Assembly: GCA_020440405.1 (NCBI GenBank)
Contig: JAGROF010000248.1
Coordinates: 1-6,447 of the forward strand
DNA: 6,447 nucleotides
Source: Chlamydiia bacterium
Lineage (GTDB): Bacteria > Chlamydiota > Chlamydiia > Chlamydiales > Simkaniaceae
Reading direction: 5' to 3'
The position numbers and the translations under genes are program-made. The notes below the pieces were generated by a model, which ran no database searches, was not told the DNA's origin, and was given only the letters and a program-made list of their open reading frames with translations. Shown in pieces: positions 1 through 5,830 of this stretch. Each line of letters begins with the position of its first letter. The stretch's first letter is position 1.

Positions 1-65
1 ATTAGAAAAGGCTAAAAAGATGAACACATTATAATTCACATACACCCTCTAAGACTATGAAATTC

Positions 66-842
66 CTAGATGCAATCGAGCTTCCGTCTGAGACGCTTCA
101 TTCCATGCCACCCACACGCAACGATGAAAACCCAAAGCGCCCCTAGACAAGCCCAATAGGATAAATAGCCTGCTTGCCCTAAAGCGGCAGCACGCATCCC
201 CTCCATGACATAGATCATAGGGTTGATCAGGCTAATATACCCCACTAAGTGGCTAAGGTCATAGGCTGATTGCCAAGAGTAGACATATCCTCCAAACATC
301 CACATCGGAGCAATGTAACGTAGCCACAAACTGTTTAAGCTTGTCATGTCTTTGATGACTCCTGTGAGCCAAAGGGCAAAAAACCCGAAAAAGACATTTG
401 CTGTGATGAACATGGGAATCACCTTCCACCAGGTAATGGCACCCCAATGCCACTCTGTAAAAACCAGAAGCTTCCCAATTGGAAAGAGAAGGGCCGAAAG
501 GACCATCGATGTCAAAGCCCAAGCAGTGGCAATATAAATAAACACCATCTTGGAACTAATCGGCATGACAAGGGTGTGGAGAATCGTCTTATCTCCATGC
601 ATATCGGCAAGCTGTACTCCTACCTTCCCCACAATCTCAACAAACCCAAAGCTTGCAATGGCTCCCACAACAAAAAATGCGGCATACCCTGCATGAGCTC
701 CCTCTTGTTGCAGGAAGTAGCCAAAGGCCATCACATTGGTAAAGAAAAGAAACGTTGTATCGATGAACTTTGTCCGAAACTCTCGCTTAAATACAATCAA
801 GTCTCGCCTAATCAATTGAAAAAATGCCACCCAACTATGCAT
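66..842 (-). CDS. ABC-2 type exporter permease (membrane subunit)
   Basis: This is the membrane subunit of an ABC exporter, pairing in the inner membrane with the ATPase encoded just upstream. The 258-residue product has about six hydrophobic segments (roughly residues 26-45, 52-72, 98-123, 140-163, 170-190 and 226-246) and a basic C-terminal tail (KRLRRK). The stretch INPMIYVMEGMRA near residues 206-217 matches the conserved 'NP..y..eg.R' region before the last helix of ABC-2 permeases of the YadH/NodJ kind. I chose the ATG at 840-842 because a perfect AGGAGG lies 5 bases before it; a longer reading from 887 would add 15 residues inside the ATPase gene with no such site. The start overlaps the ATPase stop by 8 bases, which indicates translational coupling. 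The substrate cannot be told from sequence; lipids, polysaccharides or drugs are all possible. Confidence 0.9.
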   Translation of the reverse strand: MHSWVAFFQLIRRDLIVFKREFRTKFIDTTFLFFTNVMAFGYFLQQEGAHAGYAAFFVVGAIASFGFVEIVGKVGVQLADMHGDKTILHTLVMPISSKMVFIYIATAWALTSMVLSALLFPIGKLLVFTEWHWGAITWWKVIPMFITANVFFGFFALWLTGVIKDMTSLNSLWLRYIAPMWMFGGYVYSWQSAYDLSHLVGYISLINPMIYVMEGMRAAALGQAGYLSYWACLGALWVFIVACGWHGMKRLRRKLDCI

Positions 843-1617
843 CACTCCCTCCTGAATTAAAAATTTCGGCATCGGGATCATCAACAAACTTCAAAAAAAC
901 CTCTTCTAGGTTATTCTTCTGATGCTGCTTCTTCAAGTTCTCAGGCGTATCGACGGTACGGATTCTCCCCTCATGAATCAAGCAAATCCGATCAGAAAGA
1001 TACTCTGCCTCATCCAAATAGTGCGTGGTAAGAATCACTGTGATCCCCTCTTTCTTGAGATTGGCAATCACCTCCCAAAGCTCCCTCCGGATATGAGAGT
1101 CCAACCCCACGGTCGGCTCATCTAAAATCACAAGCTTGGGCCGATGCATTAAAGCTCGCGCAATCAAAAACCGCTGCTTATACCCTCCTGAAACCTGATC
1201 AATATTGGCCTCAAGATACTCTTCCAACTTAAACTCCTGAGCCAACTCTTTCTGCCTCAAGATAGCCTCTTCTTTGCTCAGTCCATAGCAACGCCCCGAA
1301 AGGATCAGGTTTTCTCCAAGAGAAAGCTGCCGTTCAATATTGGGATGCTGCGGACAGTACCCTACAACAGAGCGATAAGAAAGAAGATTGTCATAAATCG
1401 ACGTTCCATCCCACTGGACATCTCCCGCAGTGGCTGGATGGAGTGTCGCCAGAATCGAAACCAATGTCGTTTTCCCTGCTCCGTTTACACCAAGCAGTCC
1501 AAGGACTTCCCCTTCAAATAAATCGAGAGAAACCTCTTTCAGCGCCTCTTTCAACAGACGACGCTTCTCAAAATAGGTCTTCGAAACCTTTTCAATGCGT
1601 AAAAATAATTGTCTCAT
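835..1617 (-). CDS. ABC exporter ATP-binding subunit
   Basis: This cytoplasmic ATPase powers the ABC-2 exporter whose permease follows with an 8-base overlap. The 260-residue protein has every nucleotide-binding motif in order: Walker A GVNGAGKTT (43-51), Q-loop Gln90, signature VSGGYKQR (142-149), Walker B LVILDEP (162-168), D-loop GLD (171-173) and H-loop His199 in TTHYLDEAE. It is a single-domain protein of the usual length for the CcmA/NodI/DrrA-like class, with a short C-terminal extension (about residues 225-260) containing NNLEEVFLKF, typical of drug and lipid ABC-2 ATPases. All catalytic residues are present, so it should be active. The ATG at 1617 has no clear Shine-Dalgarno sequence, but a consensus promoter lies about 28 bases upstream and the predicted leader is only about 20 bases. 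Family assignment is firm; the substrate is unknown. Confidence 0.95.
   Translation of the reverse strand: MRQLFLRIEKVSKTYFEKRRLLKEALKEVSLDLFEGEVLGLLGVNGAGKTTLVSILATLHPATAGDVQWDGTSIYDNLLSYRSVVGYCPQHPNIERQLSLGENLILSGRCYGLSKEEAILRQKELAQEFKLEEYLEANIDQVSGGYKQRFLIARALMHRPKLVILDEPTVGLDSHIRRELWEVIANLKKEGITVILTTHYLDEAEYLSDRICLIHEGRIRTVDTPENLKKQHQKNNLEEVFLKFVDDPDAEIFNSGGSDA
848..853 (-). promoter_or_regulatory. Shine-Dalgarno site that sets the permease start
   Basis: The minus strand reads AGGAGG here, 5 bases before the ATG at 842. It lies inside the last codons of the ATPase gene, so ribosomes ending the ATPase can restart on the permease. It decides the start between 842 and the upstream in-frame ATG at 887. 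Confidence 0.8.
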
Positions 1618-1644
1618 GTCTTTGGAAAAATAGTTAGAATGCCC

Positions 1645-1673
1645 AGTATAGATCTAGTGGAGAGTAATGTCAA
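1645..1673 (-). promoter_or_regulatory. Consensus sigma70-type promoter for the ABC exporter pair
   Basis: On the minus strand the -35 box TTGACA (1668-1673) is a perfect consensus match. A 17-base spacer separates it from the -10 box TATACT (1645-1650), which matches TATAAT at five of six positions. The start point expected near 1638 leaves a leader of about 20 bases before the ATPase ATG at 1617. The -35 box is built from the last codons of the pentapeptide gene (Phe-Asp-Ile), and that gene's TAG stop sits in the spacer, so the exporter can be transcribed without the two genes before it. Seen directly in sequence; activity is inferred. Confidence 0.72.
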
Positions 1674-2190
1674 ACCCTTTTAACAATGAAAGAGCCTCTG
1701 GGATCGAAAACTTTCCTTTTGTCAAAGTATTTGTCCGAGGATCTACAGCATAATTCATAGCCCCTCGAAAATCCGCATGACTTAAGTTACACTGATGAAA
1801 CAGGGTTCCCGCTAAATCGCAGTCTCTAAAATCTCCCTCTATCAGCTCCGTTTCCTTAAAATCACATTCGTTTAAGAAACTCCCCTGGAAAGAAGTCTTT
1901 TTCATCTTTAGTCCGGAAAAATTACAACTCTGAAGCTTACACCCTTTCATCTCAATCGAAAAAAGCCTCTTTTCGCAGAGGTAAAAATCTCCCCCAACGA
2001 TCTTACACTCTTCAAACCGCACTTCGTGGAGCTGGCACTTCTCAAAGGTTGTAAGACTAAAGTTGCATCCTTTAAAAGAGCAAAAAGCTAGCTGCGCATT
2101 GGCAAAACAACATTCGATAAACTGATCATGGTCGAACGTTTTTTCTTCAAAAATTTGTCCCGCAAACGAAGTCTTTACATGTTCATACAT
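1654..2190 (-). CDS. Pentapeptide-repeat protein, Qnr-like
   Basis: The product is built almost wholly of pentapeptide repeats with Phe, Leu, Ile or Met every fifth residue (for example KGCNF, EKCQL, EECKI, QSCNF, NECDF, RDCDL, HQCNL, SHADF). About 20 repeats can be read, so it should fold as a right-handed quadrilateral beta-helix. The register shifts by two residues around YLCEKRLF, a likely loop. The repeats are rich in Cys. They end in a closing segment, NYAVDPRTN then FSIPEALSLL, that I recognise from stand-alone pentapeptide proteins. Qnr and MfpA relatives mimic DNA and bind gyrase, but many pentapeptide proteins have no known role, so gyrase protection is only a possibility. I chose the ATG at 2190 (178 residues): the repeats begin soon after it and AAGGG lies about 10 bases before it. 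An ATG at 2253 would add 21 non-repeat residues with no ribosome site. The gene lies downstream of the nuclease and may share its transcript. Confidence 0.85.
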   Translation of the reverse strand: MYEHVKTSFAGQIFEEKTFDHDQFIECCFANAQLAFCSFKGCNFSLTTFEKCQLHEVRFEECKIVGGDFYLCEKRLFSIEMKGCKLQSCNFSGLKMKKTSFQGSFLNECDFKETELIEGDFRDCDLAGTLFHQCNLSHADFRGAMNYAVDPRTNTLTKGKFSIPEALSLLKGFDITLH

Positions 2191-2277
2191 ATTTCTTGAA
2201 CCCTTTAGATAAAAATGATACCTTACGCCCCTTATACTTGTAAATGTTGGCATGGAGACATCTAATGAAGTGGATTT

Positions 2278-3012
2278 CTACCTTACTACATGCACGACAT
2301 GAGGATTGGAGAATAATTGAATTCCTGAGATCTTCTCGAGTTGATCGAGGGGAAAGAGAAATGTCTCAAGTTCTCCAGATACAGGGGCATTAGGAATCAC
2401 ATAAGCCCACGCTTGACGCGCCGTTTGAACCACTTTGAAAAAATGAGTGGGAACAGCCACTTCATTTTCCCCAATGACTTGATAAGTAACGTAGCGCTTT
2501 CCATTTTCTTCATGGGAAAGAAAAAGGGGACCACTCACCACCTCAAGCGCCCCTTCTTGCACCACAAGCCTGCGAATCGACTCCTCTAACTTTTTCCAAA
2601 CCCCTCGATTACATTGAGGGTGTTGCGGACAAATGTTTGAAAGCGAAAACGTTTCCTTAAGCCCTTCCTTAGAAAAGGTCTGGTTCCCTGCAGGAACAAG
2701 ATGCCCCCGATCAAATCCTGACTTAGAGTAATCTTTTAGCCTGCTACGATGGGGGGCGTAAATGTCTCTCTCTTCATAAAAGCTCACTTCTTGCCGGTCC
2801 GCTTTTTTAGCCAAACTCTCTGCTGTCAAACGCTCATGGGTCCAAAACGGAATTTTTCCCCTGGTATCATAAGCAAGCGTGAACCCTTTTCTTTCTAGAA
2901 TAGGAAAGCTCGTAGGATGCAGCTCCTTGTCCCAATTATGATAGGTCACTGCAGAGGCAATTCCTACAGCAACACCAACGGAGAATCCGAAACTCTTTTT
3001 CAAAATACCCAT
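2278..3012 (-). CDS. DNA/RNA non-specific endonuclease, EndoG-like
   Basis: This is a beta-beta-alpha-metal nuclease that should cut DNA and RNA using one divalent metal ion. The 244-residue product has the DRGH motif (101-104, general base His104), the conserved SNICPQ strand (125-130), and the metal-site helix N135-RGVW-KKLE143. The C-terminal half (about 160-235) resembles mitochondrial endonuclease G strikingly: GPLFLS, YVTYQVIGENEVAVPTHFFK, YVIPNAPV and the segment ending KISGIQLF all follow EndoG wording from memory. Residues about 8-23 form a hydrophobic stretch after Lys-Lys, a signal peptide or membrane anchor, so it probably acts outside the cytoplasm. It may scavenge nucleic acid or act on a host or competitor. 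No immunity gene is evident, though the pentapeptide gene starts close downstream. All key residues are intact. The ATG at 3012 has only a weak upstream ribosome site; no better start exists. Confidence 0.92.
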   Translation of the reverse strand: MGILKKSFGFSVGVAVGIASAVTYHNWDKELHPTSFPILERKGFTLAYDTRGKIPFWTHERLTAESLAKKADRQEVSFYEERDIYAPHRSRLKDYSKSGFDRGHLVPAGNQTFSKEGLKETFSLSNICPQHPQCNRGVWKKLEESIRRLVVQEGALEVVSGPLFLSHEENGKRYVTYQVIGENEVAVPTHFFKVVQTARQAWAYVIPNAPVSGELETFLFPLDQLEKISGIQLFSNPHVVHVVR

Positions 3013-3139
3013 GCATTCAATTTTTTCTTATCGTAAGAGTTATTTGCAAACATAAATAAATTGAATCTCTGAGTGGAGGCGCCCAGGAACCTATCTCATC
3101 AGGGGTTGAAATAGCTTTTGATTCTGTGTTAGGCTGCAG
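3013..3139. other. Divergent intergenic region
   Basis: This 127-base gap separates the minus-strand nuclease start from the plus-strand DUF502 start and must hold the outward promoters for both groups. The nuclease side is very A/T-rich. I found no -35/-10 pair on either strand as good as the one at 1645-1673. The best plus-strand pair, TTGAAA (3106) with TAGGCT (3130), lies so close to the ATG at 3140 that it would give almost no leader. Confidence 0.5.
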
Positions 3140-3712
3140 ATGATGAAAAAGTTTATTAAGCGGGGGCTCATTGCTGTAGCTCCTCTTGCATTATCGATTG
3201 GGATCCTCTACTGGCTGTTTGCGTTTTTAGAGCAGCTTGTCGGCCCTCCTATGAGAGCTCTCATGGGGAAATATTATATCCCTGGAATGGGGATCGTTGC
3301 TTCCGTGATCCTTCTCTTTTTCATTGGCGTTCTGCTCAATACATGGCTCATCTCCCACATTACAAATCTTTTTGAACGCCTCTTTAAGCGGATTCCTATC
3401 TTTAACTCTCTCTATAAAATGGTGAAAAACGTCACTCACTTCTTCCAAGCATCTCCCGATGAGGAAAGTCAACAAGTCGTTGAAGTGATCATTGGCGAAT
3501 ACACTCTTGTAGGGTTCATCACACGCCAAAGCTTTTCAGAGTTTCCCGATATGGATCAAGAACGTGTCGCTGTTTTCCTTCCCATGAGCTATCAAATTGG
3601 AGGCTATACCGTTTTCCTCCCTCGCTCCAAGGTCAAACCGATTAATCTGAAAATTGAAGATGCCCTTCAATACTCTCTCATCGCTTGGGCACGCAAACCT
3701 GAGGATTCTTAA
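3140..3712 (+). CDS. DUF502 family membrane protein
   Basis: The 190-residue product belongs to the DUF502 family, which includes the plant COV/LCV proteins. It has two membrane helices (about residues 8-30 and 48-70) separated by a short segment. The family hallmarks are visible: IPGMGI at the start of helix 2, the basic amphipathic stretch after it with RIPIFNSLYKMVK (84-96), and a soluble beta-rich domain ending in GGYTVFLPRSKVKPINL then IEDAL. Both ends are probably cytoplasmic. No biochemical function is known for bacterial members; plant relatives affect vascular patterning and membrane trafficking. Length is normal for the family, perhaps slightly short. The start is ATG-ATG (3140 or 3143) with only a weak AGG ahead. 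The TAA stop overlaps the next ATG by one base, so it is probably co-expressed with the radical SAM gene. Confidence 0.88.
   Translation: MMKKFIKRGLIAVAPLALSIGILYWLFAFLEQLVGPPMRALMGKYYIPGMGIVASVILLFFIGVLLNTWLISHITNLFERLFKRIPIFNSLYKMVKNVTHFFQASPDEESQQVVEVIIGEYTLVGFITRQSFSEFPDMDQERVAVFLPMSYQIGGYTVFLPRSKVKPINLKIEDALQYSLIAWARKPEDS
3701..3704 (+). promoter_or_regulatory. Ribosome site of the coupled radical SAM gene
   Basis: GAGG lies 7 bases before the ATG at 3712 and inside the last codons of the DUF502 gene. Together with the TAATG stop-start overlap it supports translational coupling and fixes the start of the radical SAM protein. Confidence 0.6.
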
Positions 3713-4581
3713 TGTCTTGCGTTCCCCACTTCCAACAAGTGCGGATTGAAAACACCAATCGATGTGGTTACTCCTGCGTCATGTGTCCCCGTGACAAACA
3801 CACCCGCACCCAAGGAGTTATGCCTTTAGACGATTTCGAACTGGTTTTGAATCGTATCGGAGCCTTTGAAGGAGAAATGCATCTTCACGGTTTTGGAGAA
3901 CCTCTTCTCGATAAAACTCTTCCCGATAAGGTCGCCCTTGTTCAACAGAAAATGCCCCAAGCGTTGAAGGTGATTTTCACAACTTTAGGGGTGCCTCCTA
4001 AAAAAGACTTCTTTACAGCTCTCATCCGCGCAGGGCTCGATCACATCTTTGTGAGTTGCTATGGCTTCACCCCAGAAACCTACAAGCAGGTCCATGGGAG
4101 AGACGCCTTTGACTTAGTGAAAAAAAACCTCGAGCTCCTCTCTGAAATCAAGAAAGAAAATAACAACCTTCCAAACGTTGAGATCATTCCCTCTGGAGAC
4201 CAAATGCTCCTCACCTTGGGAACAAAACACAACCCCCGCGTCGCATTCCAAACCTGGGCCGAATCTCTTGGCATGACCTTTTTTAAAGATCGCAAGCTGC
4301 ATAACTACGGCGATGGGCGACAGTACAATCAGCCCAAGGAAGAACGCCTCTGCCCTGTGATTAAAGAAAAACGGAAAGCTATTCTCCAAGTGACCTGGGA
4401 TCTCAATGTCATCCCTTGCTGCTACGATTATAACGCTTCCATTCCCTTCGGAAATTTGCGGATCCAGACCCTTGAAGAAATTTTTTCCTCCATGTCTTAC
4501 TTCCGCTTTGTCCACGCTCATATCAACAATCAGCTCGAAGACTACCCCATCTGCCAAAACTGCGAAAAAGATCTCTACTAA
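3712..4581 (+). CDS. Radical SAM protein with SPASM-type C-terminal cluster domain
   Basis: This is a cytoplasmic radical S-adenosylmethionine enzyme of 289 residues. The cluster motif is Cys18-x3-Cys22-x2-Cys25 within TNRCGYSCVMCPR, followed by the SAM-binding GEP motif at 62-64 (HGFGEPLLD). The C-terminal part looks like a SPASM/twitch domain holding extra iron-sulfur cysteines: Cys214 (in ERLCP), Cys236-Cys237 (VIPCCYD) and Cys281-x2-Cys284 (ICQNC), with the common FGNLR..TLEEI wording between. The 4Fe-4S cluster would cleave SAM to start radical chemistry; SPASM enzymes act on peptides, enzymes or small molecules. No N-terminal precursor-recognition domain is visible and the protein is short for a peptide maturase, so the substrate is open. 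It is coupled to DUF502 upstream by a TAATG overlap and followed 62 bases later by an unusual W/N/H-rich secreted protein. Confidence 0.9.
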   Translation: MSCVPHFQQVRIENTNRCGYSCVMCPRDKHTRTQGVMPLDDFELVLNRIGAFEGEMHLHGFGEPLLDKTLPDKVALVQQKMPQALKVIFTTLGVPPKKDFFTALIRAGLDHIFVSCYGFTPETYKQVHGRDAFDLVKKNLELLSEIKKENNNLPNVEIIPSGDQMLLTLGTKHNPRVAFQTWAESLGMTFFKDRKLHNYGDGRQYNQPKEERLCPVIKEKRKAILQVTWDLNVIPCCYDYNASIPFGNLRIQTLEEIFSSMSYFRFVHAHINNQLEDYPICQNCEKDLY

Positions 4582-4643
4582 TATTGGAATTTATCTTGAC
4601 TGTGCTATATGTAGAAAAAAACTATCAACATATAGGTAAAGAG

Positions 4644-5216
4644 GTGCTAAAAAAAACTTCCACTCTTCTACTTATCCTTGTTTCAATGCATCTGTATGGA
4701 GACGTCATCAACATCCAAGGGGCTACAAATATCACAACCACTTCCAGCCAAGTCAATGCGATCGTTGTCGATGGAAATGGAAACATGAGCCAACAAGTGT
4801 TTCCTTATAATCCTCAAAGCCAGCAAGTCGATGTTGGAAGCGCAGATCAAGGAGAGAATGCTAGCATTTACCTGACTCTCTTCATGATGGGGTTTATGTG
4901 GTGGGATGGTTATTGGGTGGGTCATAATGGATATTATTGGAATGGACACACCAATGTCTATGTAAAGAACGTCAATTGGAATAACCACTGGAATAATTAT
5001 TGGCACAATACATGGAACAATAAATGGAACAATTATTACAACACACACAAAAACGACCCAGGCTTCCATTATAAAAATAATAGAAGCTGGCCTCACCACG
5101 CTGGACAATTCCCCGGGCACGGTCCCTCTCACCCTCATGATCCCCCTCATTTTCAGAGAGAGGATCACAATTTTCAACGCCATCGAGAAAACAGGAACTT
5201 CCATCGCGATCACTAG
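4644..5216 (+). CDS. Predicted secreted Trp/Asn/His-rich repeat protein, no known family
   Basis: I do not recognise a family. From the GTG at 4644 the 190-residue product begins with a classic signal peptide: Leu-Lys-Lys, a hydrophobic core (TLLLILVSM) and a probable cut after about residue 19 (LYG). Next come a polar Asn/Gln/Val-rich part (20-72) and a hydrophobic, aromatic patch (74-99, containing FMMGFMWWDGYW and GYYWNGH). A strict four-residue repeat with Trp at 112, 116, 120, 124 and 128 follows (units WNNH, WNNY, WHNT, WNNK, WNNY). The tail to residue 190 is rich in His, Pro, Arg and Asn, giving 16 His after residue 93. Metal binding, cell-surface or envelope roles are possible but unproven. 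The GTG start has AGG 7 bases ahead; an upstream in-frame TTG at 4584 would bury the signal peptide behind 20 residues. It lies 62 bases after the radical SAM gene. Confidence 0.75.
   Translation: MLKKTSTLLLILVSMHLYGDVINIQGATNITTTSSQVNAIVVDGNGNMSQQVFPYNPQSQQVDVGSADQGENASIYLTLFMMGFMWWDGYWVGHNGYYWNGHTNVYVKNVNWNNHWNNYWHNTWNNKWNNYYNTHKNDPGFHYKNNRSWPHHAGQFPGHGPSHPHDPPHFQREDHNFQRHRENRNFHRDH
4977..5048 (+). repeat. Tandem 12-bp repeat coding for W-N-N-x units
   Basis: Six in-frame 12-base units run from 4977. Five begin with TGG and code WNNH, WNNY, WHNT, WNNK and WNNY; the sixth is degenerate (YNTH). The units share the pattern TGG-AAY-AAY-NNN with drift at third positions, so the protein pattern is kept better than the DNA, which suggests selection on the amino acids. 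The array belongs to the secreted W/N/H-rich protein. Confidence 0.85.
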
Positions 5217-5301
5217 GGTGTGTCGTCAAACAATTCTTGCTGGAAAGGTTTTTATATGAGGAAAGTTCAAGGCATGGATAAATGTATCATTATTTTGATG
5301 C

Positions 5302-5829
5302 TTAAGATAGCTTGCCTTTGACTCTCTGAACTCTTTTTCCCACATCGCCCCTCACTTCTAAAACACACTTCTCCCCTAATATCCCCAAAGAGTCTTCTAG
5401 AATCAGCTCATGTAACATTTCATCCACCCGATCCCTCCATTTCAAGTTTTCAGATCGAGGGGGAGAGATGCGATCCGGACTTTCAAGAGGGACCATAACA
5501 ATGAGATCCAATCGCTGAATCCCCCCTTCCACCTTTTCTATCCAATCACTCAAATCCATATCCCTTCCAAGCGTCAGCGCATAAGCTAAACAATCTAACG
5601 GACAACGATCAAAAATTGTGTTATTCCCACTCTCTTGAATCGCCTTAATCGAACGCAGGCATTGCTCTGCAAAATCCTCTAACGTTGGAGGGTCAGAAAA
5701 CAGATATCCTTCCTGCTCCAACAAAACATAAGGCTCTTCCACTCCCTCATAGTTTGAAAACTCTTTCAGCAATGCCGCTATCAATGTCGATTTTCCAGAA
5801 AAATGGGTACCCGAAACTGCAATCCGCAT
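5302..5829 (-). CDS. Small P-loop NTPase, NadR/deoxynucleoside-kinase-like
   Basis: The 175-residue cytoplasmic protein starts with a beta strand and a Walker A motif, GTHFSGKST (7-15). A second conserved block, TIFDRCPLDCLAYAL (71-85), corresponds to the DR.P.D motif of the AAA_28/NadR-type and deoxynucleoside-kinase-like P-loop families. It is followed by a core strand, LDLIVMVPLE (107-116), and an arginine-containing WRDRVDEML stretch (131-139) that could act as a lid or phosphate sensor. This suggests a small-molecule kinase, perhaps for a nucleoside or a nicotinamide-riboside-like substrate, but the substrate cannot be read from sequence. The ATG at 5829 comes one base after the stop of the upstream ABC permease, so translation is probably coupled; no clear ribosome site of its own is seen. 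Its 3' end faces the secreted protein gene across an 85-base gap with no convincing terminator. Confidence 0.8.
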   Translation of the reverse strand: MRIAVSGTHFSGKSTLIAALLKEFSNYEGVEEPYVLLEQEGYLFSDPPTLEDFAEQCLRSIKAIQESGNNTIFDRCPLDCLAYALTLGRDMDLSDWIEKVEGGIQRLDLIVMVPLESPDRISPPRSENLKWRDRVDEMLHELILEDSLGILGEKCVLEVRGDVGKRVQRVKGKLS

Positions 5830-5830
5830 T

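Noticed and set aside
28..35. ATTATAAT palindrome giving a perfect TATAAT on both strands
   Set aside because: No -35 box at 16-18 bp on either strand, and a chance match is likely in such A/T-rich sequence.
447..860. Plus-strand open frame of 137 residues opposite the ABC permease
   Set aside because: The minus-strand frame is a clear ABC-2 permease; the antisense product is Lys/Asn/His-rich with no motif.
2191..2253. N-terminal extension of the pentapeptide protein from the ATG at 2253
   Set aside because: The 21 residues do not fit the repeat and no ribosome site precedes the ATG. It cannot be fully excluded, since the site at 2190 is only moderate.
3106..3135. TTGAAA, 18 bp, TAGGCT ahead of the DUF502 gene
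   Set aside because: Weak -10, and transcription would begin at or after the first ATG.
4114..4557. Minus-strand open frames inside the radical SAM gene
   Set aside because: The plus-strand frame carries all cluster cysteines and family motifs; the antisense frames show no recognisable domain.
4584..4611. Possible promoter for the secreted protein: TTGGAA, 16 bp, TATATG with a TG one base upstream; also TTGACT at 4596
   Set aside because: Each box matches at about four of six positions and TTGACT has no -10 at a proper distance. The gene may well have its own promoter, but I cannot fix it.
4683..5213. Long minus-strand open frame opposite the secreted protein (and another at 4972-5229)
   Set aside because: Its sequence is a shadow of the biased Asn/His/Trp codons, giving runs of Val, Ile and Cys, and no ribosome site or family motif is seen.
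5284..5301. Possible hairpin GTATCA-TTATTT-TGATGC between the convergent genes
   Set aside because: Six pairs with a wobble, A/T-rich, and no T-run on either side; too weak to call a terminator.
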